DNA of 64,000 bases from Selaginella moellendorffii (Eukaryota > Streptophyta > Lycopodiopsida > Selaginellales > Selaginellaceae). Shown one piece after another: positions 25,273-34,785 of the stretch (the stretch's first letter is position 1; each line of letters begins with the position of its first letter). The translations under genes were made by a program, and so were the position numbers. A model generated the notes under the pieces. That model was given only the letters and a program-made list of their open reading frames with translations. It was not told the origin of the DNA and did not search any database. The stretch covers positions 2,766,366-2,830,365 of the forward strand of contig NW_003314261.1 in NCBI RefSeq assembly GCF_000143415.4. Direction: 5' to 3'.

Positions 25273-28200
25273 ATGGTAAGTCTTTTAGGCCAAGTAGAAA
25301 ATGGCATGAGGCCACATGCCATTCAGTAGCAACATTGGGATTAGGCTCTCGAGTGCAGTCTGGTTACAGATGGCATGTAGCCTCATGCCATCTTAGGATG
25401 CAGCCTCAAGACATCTGATGTAGTGGTGAATGGCGTGTGGCCTCACGTTATTTCCAGCTGCTAGCTTTTCATCTGTCAGCTCTAATTGTTGTGCATTTCT
25501 GAACAGGCGAGGAATTGCGTTCTTCTTCCAGCCACTGTCAATGTGGATGCAGAGAAGGGGGAGGAGCTCACCAGTTGGACTTTCGGGATGGAAGGCGAGG
25601 ATCTGAGGCTGTACAACACAGATGGTGGGAGAAAAGAATGCATGGGGATCCTCATCCAAGTGACAGACACTCTATGCAGTTCCATGCAAGAATATGGACT
25701 GGCACTTGTGGTAGAGACAGCATCCGCCTTCAAGATCCACCTTGCACATCCTAGTAGCTTCCCGGAGGGGGGCAACGGCTATGAGGAATTCCTAGAGGGA
25801 GCTAGGGAGAGGTTGTCCAGGAGGCCCACAATTTCAAAGACGCTGCGGGTCTATGAAGATCACATGGAATCCACGGACCTCACCTACGGCGATGTTCAAA
25901 AACTATATTCCAATATTGAGCCATTGAGAGTGACTCCAGTTCGTGAGGCGAAGGGGAAGGGGGTCGATCTGGAAACTACCCCGAAGTAGAAAAGGGTGGT
26001 CAAGCTCAAGCCGACGTCCGACTCTCCTGCTCCAAAAAAGAAGCTACTTGGTGATGCCATTGCCTCGGGTTCGAACACTACACCCACCAAAAAGAAGAGC
26101 CGCAAAGAGTAGAAAGAGCAAGAAGAGGCAGCAAAAATCGTTGCAGATAATAGTACTTGTTACTATTCCAACAAAGTATATACAATCGACGTGAGCCACA
26201 TCGACATCCAAAGCAAATACAACCATAGGCTAGTATCTGATGAGTGGGTGGAGAAACTAAAGCAGAAGATGCTGGCAAGTCCAGTAACACCCGACATCGC
26301 AGAACAATGAAGGGCGAGACGAGGTTTCCAGACTTGATCAATAGGAAGGTGTTGGACGACCAGAACATCCGGTTCTATGCCGTCTCCGGGCAGCATTCTA
26401 GCTTGGCGATGCAAGAGATAGTTGTGGATATTATGGTGGGTGAGGAGGTGAAGAAAGTCTTCAAGACAAGAGTTGTCCGCCTGATAAAAGGCAACTCGCC
26501 CCTCCGATCTATCATATACATCTCCCACGCGCAGAATGTCAAGCAAGAAACGTGCTACAAATCGGGTCTGCACGAGACATTGGCACGAACACGGAAGCTC
26601 TGGGTTCAACTGAAGAAGCCACAAAAACCAAGACAAGGATGTGCACTAGCAACTAGCGCCTGGCAGGTAAGCCTCGTTGCATGTGGCATAGCATGTGGCC
26701 TCACGCCATTTCCATTGCAGGAATTCTCGAGTCTTCTCTCAAAAACACTGGGGGTCAATGACACACTCAGCATCCATAACATTCTACTCGCGACAAAAGT
26801 TGTTTTTGACAAATGGGTAGATGTGTTGAGGAGGTACCATGACGGGGAGTTGCTAAACTCAATGGGTGTGGAGGACGGCCGGAAGCCCAATGATTTGAAG
26901 CTCAACACCTTGCATTTCTTGCGGTCTCTAGATGACGACGACCTTCTGATAGTGGCTAATGCTCTTCTACGTGGTGAGGTAATCTTCAACAAGACCAAAA
27001 TGACTCCCGGCCATATTGTGACATACGAGGACTTGTGCACGACTCTGAGAGCTCGTGCGCTATTGAAGGATTGGATCTTCGAGCAAGTGGCCGTGGAGAG
27101 GGTGAGCATCGACACCACGCAAGAGATGATGGAAGAGCTGGAGTTGTCAGATGAAGACATCGACGAGTACGTGAAGGGGGCCCCCAAGTTCATCGATCTG
27201 CTGCGGGATGCCACGAAAAGTAAAGCTGAGAAGTTGGATCAGTATCCAAATTTCATTAAGAGGGATGTCGACTGCCGGCTTCAGAAACAGCTTGACCCCG
27301 CAGCAGAGGCCTATCGAGAACCTTACCGGGTATACGTGAATTTGGATGAGGATCAAAGGTGGAGGAGCATCGTTTCCCACGGAGATGAGCAGGTCAAGAA
27401 CATCTTTTGTATGATGGACTTCACAAACGAGGAGATCACTCATGCAGACGAAGTCAGCTCCATCATTGACTTAATGGTGGGACTTGCAGAAGTGGAATCT
27501 TCAGTCCACTATATGATCTACGACTCCGAATCCTATCACAAGTTCTGGAAGGCCTTGAACGAGGTGAAGGCTCGGTTGAAAGGCAAGGAGATGCGGGAGA
27601 TCCATGGGATAATGGCTAAGAAGAAGATACTGACGAATGTCCGCATCTTCACACTCGCCCTTGTTATTGGTCCTGCAGCAGAGTGGGACTGGAGTGACTT
27701 CCCAGCTTCGTTCGACAAGGCCGATCGAATTGATCTGAGGGAGGTCAATTTACCCGTGCCTGAAGAACTGAAGACGGCTATGGAGCTTTCGAATCCAGAG
27801 AAAGCTCCAGGTGCAGCATGGGAAATGCTCAGCTGGGTCTTCAACGCAATAGCGGGTGGGTCACCTGCTTCTGACTCCAAGGGCAAATGCGTTGTCGAGT
27901 ACAACTGCGGCGGACTATTCTTTCGAGCCGCACTACTCAAGGGTGTCCCGTGTGTTGCGGTGACAAACTCCATTGAAGAGGTGACTTCAATGGAGCATAT
28001 AATTACAGTTGCCAAAGAAAAACAGTATCTTCTCTGCGAACCTGGTGAGTACGCACTTTAAGTTTAAATGTTATCTCACAAGCTCTGTATGCAAGAGCGT
28101 GGCCACCCCCAGATGCTGAAACGGCATTAACAGCTACTGTTGAAGATACCCATGTTGGGCTGAGCTCACAACCTGCACAAGGTAAGGTCACGTGAGGCCT

Positions 28201-31200
28201 CACGCCATTTTGATTATAGATCGTTGTGAATATTCAGACACGAGGACTGAAAAGCGCACTGGTGGCGCGTCGAAGAAGGACAAACAAACAAGCAATAGGA
28301 AAAAAGGAGGTACAAATTATATTTTCAATGGCATGTGGTCTCATGCCATTCCTTGCAGGAGACACTTCTTCAAAGGCAAAACAGGCAAGCACCAGCCAAG
28401 TACAACGGACGAGAGGTACCAATCATTTTTGTTATATGTGAATTCTCATGCCATTGCTTCTTGCAGCTCAAATTCCAAAGAGACTAGGGCAAGCAGCACA
28501 GACCTCACGACAAGAACCTGAAGGTTTGATGGCGTGTGGCCCCACGCAATTAACTAATGTTCTTGCAGATCACGTCGAGGAAATCAAACGGAACAACATG
28601 CCTCCAGTGGAGGAGGGGGAGGCCTCGGAGAGTGATAAGGAGAGTTCCGAAACAGGTACGATCATGACATATGGCCCCATGCACTTATCTAAGTTTGTAT
28701 TTCAGGGGAACGAGTTGAACCAATGGAAAACTTTATGAAAGGTAACTTAAAAATATTATGGGATGTTGCATGTGTTGATGCAATAATATACAGTTCAAGT
28801 GCCAAGGAGACGTCGTGAACCTCGAATTAGGCTACCTGCAAAACAGCTTTCAGAGACGCTGTAGACAAAGAGATGGACAACCGACCAGGGCAGAGGAGGA
28901 AGGGTAAAAGCATTTGTGTGCTTATCGCGTATGTCCTCATGCTATTTCTGTAGAACGGGTGCATAAGAAACGAAAGCGAAAGGGAATTGAGGAGCAGGCA
29001 CCTTAGGATGCGGAAGGCACGACAGAGCCTCCAAGGACGGGAAGTAAAGCGTCATGGTTATTGCGTGGGTCCTCATGCCATTTCTTGCAGATCAAGCTCA
29101 AACTAACAGTGGTCATAAAAAGCAAAAGCACGTTGGACAGTCGTCGGGATCAGAGGCATTTGATTCGAAAAAGAAGAAGGGCAATGAAAAGATGATAGGT
29201 AATGCCTCACGGTTATGGCGTGTGTGCTCATGCCATTCATTGCAAATCAAGGGCTGAGTGAAAGCAGCCAGTCACCACCTCCTGACTCAGATTCCTATGG
29301 CGGACTCCCCTTCCCCAATCTCAATGGAGAGGTACAATGGATGAGGGATTCTTTTCAAGTTAGGGCCACGTTTTTCTCATCTCGTCGTCTTTGAAAGGTG
29401 CAAGAACGTGCAGAAACCATGTTAAGACAGTCGGGTGAGGATACGGTCCTAGGTCACGCACTAAAACAGGCTATGGATGTCTTGTATTTTGAGATGGAGC
29501 CTCGGCCAGATGATTTTCCCAAGATGGTCCTGGAAGAACAAGCCATCCAGCCTGAGCAGCCTATGGAAGAAATGCAGGAGGGGGATGAGGAGCCATAGAA
29601 AGATAATGAGTAGGAAGAGCAGAAGGACGAAGAGGAGGACAAAGAAGAGGAGGACGAAGAAGAGGAGGACGAAGAGGACTTCAATGGTCCTCACAATGGT
29701 GACGATCACAATAATGACGACGACGATGATGACGACGATGGCCAGCCTGAGGTGGCCAAAGAGCAGCGGAGGAAGGTCATACAAGACAAACCATCAAGTA
29801 AATAATAGTACATCCATTCCTAACCTTTTACCATTTCTAACATTGTCCATGTAGGTCGTAGAGCAAATGGTAAGTAGAGATTATTCAGTTGAATTAAGAT
29901 ACAAACTCTAGCCTTTAGTGTCGAGGAAGGATAGTGCCAAGCAAGGGTCAAAACGTATGTTCAATCCTTCAGAATCAGCAGTGCGCCCAAGTGATATCGG
30001 TCCTAGTTCCTCAATAGCAGTTGATGGTAAATACAGTATAGTCGATTCAATGTGCTAATGAGTTTGTTTTTAGTAGCACGGGAGGATACCATCTCAATCG
30101 AAGGGAGATATTTGGACATGCATATGGATCCGCCAGTGGACTCTACTTGCCTGCAAGAGTCATCAAAGCTGGTGGAGGCTACTATCCATATCAACGCCAA
30201 GCAAGCTGACCACACTCCACTTGATGCTGCCCATACCACTGAGTCAATCTTGTCCACGTATCCAACTGACGGTGACCAGGCGCCATTGGACCCGCATGAG
30301 GCCACCCCAGCCGCCGAGCCGGTTGTATCCTCATTTCCAACGGACTCAACGTGTGCCCAATCGTCTGACTACGCGCCGTTGGAACCTCCCTACACCGCCC
30401 CTGCTGCCTGTTCGGTCATGTCCACTTTGCCAACGGAGGCACCAGCTGAAATGGCGTGTGATCACACGCCATCGGAACCACCCCATGCCACTGTTGAGCC
30501 AGTTGTACCAGAGTCTACAGCTGAAATGGCATGTGCCCACACGCCATCAGATGCGATTGACCCCACATTACAGAGGAGAGTATTTCCGCCCTTCACATTT
30601 CCTCGACCAAAACCCTCTCAACGACCATCAGAAGCACCATTCGCTAATATTGTAGATGGTAAAATTGACTTGTACCATTTTTTATGCTGACGCATTTCAT
30701 TTCAGAGTCACGACGAAGGTACTGTATCGTTTTTGATCTGAACAGTGTCCTTTTCTCCCATGAGCGTGGCTCGTCCTCGAATGTCACTGCACCCTCCAAA
30801 GCCTGCGGTCGCAAGTTGGTCAAAAGAGACAAATTCACATTAATCACACGGGAGAAACTGCGGGATCTAATAATGACCATGCGACACTTAAAACAGAGGG
30901 CCGGGTTCAATTTGCAATTGGGAGTTTGGACATCTATGATGCGCCACAATGCATTAACGTTGCTACAGATGATGCACGATCAGACGCGAGTAATATTACC
31001 ATTTGACTTTCTCCTAACGCAGGAGGATTGCTTGACTATGGTCCATGTGAGGGGTAGCAAGCCCATCTTCGTCAAGCCAGAGGCTGTAGTGATGAACCGG
31101 ACTGCTAGGTCAAGTGAAATCCTCATCATCGATGACTCGCCGATTAAAACTGCAGCAAACATGCACACATATGCAGTGCACCCCATCTCTTGCAGTATGG

Positions 31201-31568
31201 AAACTAGGGAGAAGAAACCGTATGTTCTGGGGGACCTTGCAAAATGGCTTGGAGCGATGGTGATAGAGAACCAGCCAGTCCAGGAGGTGGCTGCAGAAAT
31301 CAACCAAATGGCAGATGGAACAGTATATCAGAAGCCATTTGATCAGACAGACACCAGTCATCATTTATGGCATGTATATTGTCTAGCCAAGCACTATTCG
31401 CATCTCCATAATCTGCTCAACCGGATGGGTTCTTCGACCACTGAACATGAGCGTGGACGTATTAGAGAAGAGATGGCATTACTATTGGGTTTAAATCCTG
31501 ATAGTGTGGAGAGTGATGAAATTCCAAGATTATTGTATAGGCATTGGAGGCAAAAAATAACAGTCTGA
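25273..31568 (+). pseudogene. Giant multi-exon transposon gene: ParB/Srx-like plus FCP1/HAD-like protein
   Basis: Eighteen exons can be joined with GT-AG introns to one frame of about 1,750 codons, from an ATG at 25273 that sits directly before intron 1. Exon 2 ends in a region like ParB/sulfiredoxin nucleases (basic ligand loop near HRLVSDEWVEKL, then FYAVSGQHSSLAMQ in place of the GxHR box). Exon 3 ends with VEYNCGGLFFRAALLKGV, loosely like a methyltransferase FxGxG motif. A basic, then Glu/Asp-rich linker follows, split by tiny introns. The last exon encodes a HAD-like fold (FDLNSVLFSHE, IIDDSPIKTAAN, YVLGDLAKWL) resembling FCP1/NLI phosphatases, but the first motif lacks the usual DxDxT, so catalysis is doubtful. 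Five TAG stops (25987, 26110, 29004, 29596, 29611) and two apparent 1-bp deletions (near 26,300 and 28,860) disable it. Correcting only those makes every exon phase agree. Confidence 0.68.
28045..30705 (+). other. Array of short palindrome-bearing introns
   Basis: Fifteen introns in this stretch: 28045-28097, 28182-28219, 28310-28358, 28416-28466, 28524-28568, 28656-28705, 28742-28793, 28904-28953, 29044-29090, 29199-29251, 29332-29397, 29798-29854, 29870-29918, 30027-30073 and 30659-30705. All but one are phase 1, nearly all are 38-57 nt, and most in the first ten contain the palindrome in the middle, shortly before the acceptor (typically CATGCCATT then TTGCAG). The exons between them are multiples of three. 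Confidence 0.72.
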
Positions 31569-31986
31569 GATGGCATGTATTTATTTAAAAATGTAACTTA
31601 TTATGGCATGGGGTTCCATGCCATTGTATTAATATTAAAAGACAATACTTTGAGAGGATTTGCATTATACTAGAAGTGTTACAGCATGTTATTGGAAGTC
31701 TACGAAGTTGTTTTATTAATAAGGGGAAAGTAAAGATTGAATGGGGACTTGGGCTCCACCTAGACTCGGAGCAACTGAGCCAATATTAAAAGGATGGAAA
31801 GAAATTGGATGACGATGACAAGGAGAAGAGAGAGGTGAAGCAATGGCAGGGGGAAGAGAAGTGATTGAGTAGACATTTCCTTGTTTAAAATAAAATGGCA
31901 TGTGCCTCAATGCAGTTGAATTTTGTTATATTTATATACTATATAAAGGTTTGGAAACCTTATTTTACAAGTGGGATAATGACAAT

Positions 31987-32010
31987 TCCCACTTTAACAA
32001 AATAGAGCTT
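31987..32010 (-). repeat. Right terminal inverted repeat of the DNA transposon
   Basis: Reverse complement reads AAGCTCTATTTTG to GTGGGA. Followed by TSD AAAG at 32011-32014. Confidence 0.82.
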
Positions 32011-33422
32011 AAAGGCTTTTTCGAGTTTTTGGTTCTTTGAGTTTTTATGTTCATTATTCCATTTGCTAAAAATTGTTGGGGAAGGCATTTTTGGCTCATT
32101 AGCTTCAATGTTGAAGTTAGTATTTGCATCTAGCAATCATTAGTGATGATTGATTATCATCTAAGATAGTTGATTATATTTGTCAAAGGTTTTGCTTGAT
32201 TATTGTTGATATAGAATGATTTGCCATTCTTCGGGATGGTGGATTCCTTCTTTAATGATAATTAGGCATCTCTTTATTAATGGGATGATTAATGATCTTC
32301 TATGATAGTTGGTAATGCTATTTAATAGCTTATGGCATTTTGTATTACCACATGTTCTTTGTGGTTTGCTCTGGGTTTGAAATATTAATAGGATGTTGCT
32401 GATATTTCCTGAGAAACTTTGGTTCCTTCGTATTATTAACAGAAATCTATTCAAATTAGTTAGTGCGATGGTTGGCATGAATAAGTGTTTATTTGCTTTG
32501 CAACATTCATTCTATTATATTGACTATTGTTACAGTTACTTCTAATAGATTGGATGTTATTTCCTTTGGGTGATACATTCACAAGTATTGTGCTTATCAA
32601 TTAATAATATTTTGTGTTTTTTGAGTTGTATTTTGTAAGTTGTTTGGTATGCTATCTACAATCTTTGGTAATTAAGTTTCATCATTGAGTTTTCTTGATG
32701 ATACATTGACTATTGTATTTTGTTAGATGGTGAATCTTATGTTTTCCAATTATGATGATCTTAATGGTTCCTATATGGGAATACTGATTTATTGGCTAAT
32801 AACTTACTTGGAATACTTTTGTGTTCTAATCTAAGATATATTCATTGATAATTAAGTCTCTAAAATATCATTATCTTTAATTTTGATATTGTCCATCTAT
32901 TAATCTTTGAGTTTAGGCCAGTATAGGTAGATTGACTTTGGCACTTTGTATACATGATGAAATCTTTAGTCATGAGGTAGCTACTATCGACTAGTCACAT
33001 CACTCACCTTTCTGTCAATGTTCCTTATTCTATTAAAAGGGCATGACCATATAAAATACTCTAACTACATATTCACAGTAGTCTATCTAAACCTTACTGA
33101 CAATTTTGGTTTCCTTGCTCATGAGGGTTGGGGCCTCTAGCTTCTCTCTCTATATCCCTTCGGGCAGGGGCGTATCACACTTTTGTAAGTTGGGTGACAC
33201 CTAGAGTAGCAAGGGTGGCTAACTCCGTTGGTCATTTCCTTGTCGGTAACAGTCGGAAGGTGTCTAAATTGGTAGTGCATCCGCATTAGACAAAGAGGTT
33301 ACCTTAACTCATTTAAGTTGGTGCATTTCTCATATAGTGTGATCACTATGAACTGTAATAGCAGGGGTTTAGACTCGAGTATGCTTCAACAAGGACGTTG
33401 ATCTTCCTTAAGGAGAGGAAAG
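32011..33422 (+). other. Non-coding 3' interior of family B (plus copy)
   Basis: Starts with the TSD AAAG and then matches, in reverse, 34786-35483 and 13831-14521 of the minus copy. Ends with the polypurine tract AAGGAGAGGAAAG at 33410-33422. No genes. Confidence 0.8.
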
Positions 33423-33519
33423 TGTCGCGAATATGACTTCAGGTATCAAAAGTTACCTACTGTGGGGGGTTCCAAATGTATAGTAAGAATAGTGGGTAGG
33501 TTGGGCATGGTTGACCAAC

Positions 33520-34286
33520 TGTAAGCTCCTGAATTTGGACTTCTCAGGAGGTCACCCAGCCCAATACTATTCAAACCCAAGGACGCTTAACCCCAAGTAT
33601 CCCAAGACCCTTAACCGTTTGGAAAAGGGGGTGCACTCTTATTCATGGGCCCTTTCCCTCTATATTTGAACCCCATAGATCGTCTCTCAAATCGTTCCCT
33701 TTGGTTGCTTACAATCCACCATACTTCCCTGCAAGTTCACGTCCTCGTGAACGGAAGCTGAACCCCAAGTATCCCAAGACCCTTAACCGTTTGGAAAAGG
33801 GGGTGCACTCTTATTTATGGGCCCTTTCCCTCTATATTTGAACCCCATAAATCGTCTCTCAAATCGTTCCCTTTGGTTGCTTACAATCCACCATGCTTCC
33901 CTGCAAGTTCACGTCCTCGTGAACGGAAGCTGAGAGCCGCAGCTCTCCTGAGAGCCCCGCTCTCTTGACACCCTACCCCTCGGGTCGAGCCCAGTAGGAG
34001 CAAATTGGACCAGCCAGATGTCAATCAACATGTGGTGTGATTCTCCTAGCCAACCAACAGAGTCGGACCTGAGACCTCTCTGATACCAAATGTAACCTCC
34101 TGAATTTAGACTTCTCGGGAGGTCACCCAGCCCAGTACTATTCAAACCCAAGGATACTTGGGGTCCCAAGTATCCCAAGACCCTTAACCGTTTGGAAAAG
34201 GGGGTGCACTCTTATTCATGAGCCCTTTCCCTCTATATTTGAACCCCATAGATCGTCTCTCAAGTCGTTCTCTTTAGTTGCTTACA
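33520..34286 (-). mobile_element. Cassandra-like TRIM carrying 5S rRNA sequence
   Basis: Two similar short LTRs (33520-33713 and 34091-34286) bound a non-coding interior. A perfect TSD CCAAC flanks the insertion (33515-33519 and 34287-34291). On the minus strand each LTR contains GGGTGACCTCCTGAGAAGTC and an upstream TTAAGCGTCCTTGGG, matching the 3' part and internal promoter of plant 5S rRNA. The primer site (TTTGGTATCAGAG, minus strand) abuts the right LTR. This is the defining structure of Cassandra elements, non-autonomous retrotransposons transcribed from a 5S-type promoter. Confidence 0.88.
33589..33932 (-). repeat. 172-bp tandem duplication within the Cassandra element
   Basis: 33589-33760 and 33761-33932 are nearly identical and join part of the left LTR with interior sequence. 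The copy is therefore longer than a simple LTR-interior-LTR arrangement. It probably arose by slippage or unequal exchange after or during insertion. Confidence 0.85.
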
Positions 34287-34785
34287 CCAACTTGAGGCAC
34301 AATTTAACTCCTGCTTGCGTGCTTGTCCCTGTTCTGTATCTGGCTTAGGTCTAAGCCCAAGTTCCACACCATGCTAGTTGGTGGAGTACTTATATCCTTA
34401 CGTTAGGCCACTAATATACTAAAATAGCACCAGACTCCATTTGGCTCCATTTTGCTTGTTGGTCCTAGCATTGGGATGCTGGCTGCTCTAGGACTAATCC
34501 AAGTTGCTCTATGCCTCTGTCCCTTCACTCTTTGGGCTATATGCTCAGGAGTCGTTCTGTGCTCTAGTGCTATTGCTCCTTGGCTCTATGCTTGGGAGTT
34601 TAACACCGTTCCTTTGTTTAGTGGCCCAAAGCCCTAAAACGTAGGTTTCACACCATTGTCCTTTGAAAACGTGGCATGTGACATGTGGCATATAACATGT
34701 GGCACATGGAGGGTTTAGGTTCCACTTTGTGGTTATCCTGTGGTAAATCACTAGAGGATAAAGGGTAAAAACCACATGCGCTACA

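Larger units (their letters stand above)
19741..31914. repeat. Dispersed 22-bp palindrome family, more than 20 copies
   Basis: Consensus core GGCRTGNGGCCNCAYGCC, flanked by AT on both ends. Clear copies start near 19827, 20587, 21671, 21728, 23275, 25301, 25370, 25430, 26688, 28186, 28328, 28529, 28663, 28923, 29060, 29215, 30451, 30526 and 31603. Weaker or half copies are near 19741, 20427, 28446 and 31894. They lie in subterminal DNA, the promoter-side intron, short introns, the coding region at 30451/30526, and the DUF7869 gene. By eye I find none outside the transposon. The likely role is a repeated binding site for an element-encoded protein. Confidence 0.85.
19196..32010. mobile_element. 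12.8-kb DNA transposon with two divergent genes and dispersed palindromes
   Basis: The ends are 24-bp terminal inverted repeats beginning AAGCTCTATTTYGTTAAAGT (22 of 24 match), flanked by AAAG on both sides (19192-19195 and 32011-32014). The sister family-B copy has the uninterrupted site near 35483 (reads ...GACTTAGCTA then GGGCTTTTTT...), so the boundaries rest on an empty-site comparison. Inside are a DUF7869-like transposase gene (minus, 20750-23248) and a large multi-exon gene (plus, 25273-31568) sharing a 2-kb divergent promoter region, plus more than twenty copies of a 22-bp palindrome. A 4-bp duplication is reported for some superfamilies (for example Sola). I cannot assign one. Both genes carry disabling changes, so this copy is probably not autonomous now. 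Confidence 0.82.
14527..34785 (+). mobile_element. Family B non-coding LTR element, plus copy, with nested cargo
   Basis: Flanked by a perfect TSD ACCAT (14522-14526 and 34786-34790) within the minus copy of the same family. Its 5' LTR is 14527-15616, the primer site starts at 15617, a polypurine tract lies at 33410-33422 and the 3' LTR is 33423-34785. The interior outside the DNA transposon (15631-19195 and 32015-33422) aligns in reverse with 34786-43947 and 13831-14521 and has no open frame. Without its two insertions the copy is about 6.7 kb. Confidence 0.9.
33423..34785 (+). repeat. Family B 3' LTR (plus copy), deleted and interrupted
   Basis: Begins TGTCGCGAATATGAC and ends GCGCTACA before TSD ACCAT. 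About 500 bp are missing near 33455, and the Cassandra-like element is inserted at 33520-34286. Confidence 0.85.

Noticed and set aside
26606-28015. Minus-strand open frames opposite the mega-gene
   Set aside because: Shadows of the plus-strand exons, with no domain similarity. The plus strand has the spliced frame.
29454-29784. Ser-rich and hydrophobic minus-strand frames near 29,600
   Set aside because: Reverse reading of a GA-rich tract that encodes the Glu/Asp-rich linker on the plus strand.
19741-31914. CRISPR-like array
   Set aside because: The repeats are irregularly spaced palindromes in a eukaryotic transposon and mostly sit in introns. There are no uniform spacers and no cas genes.
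33530-33595. Functional 5S rRNA gene
   Set aside because: Only part of 5S is present, with many changes, and it lies within TRIM LTRs bounded by a target duplication.
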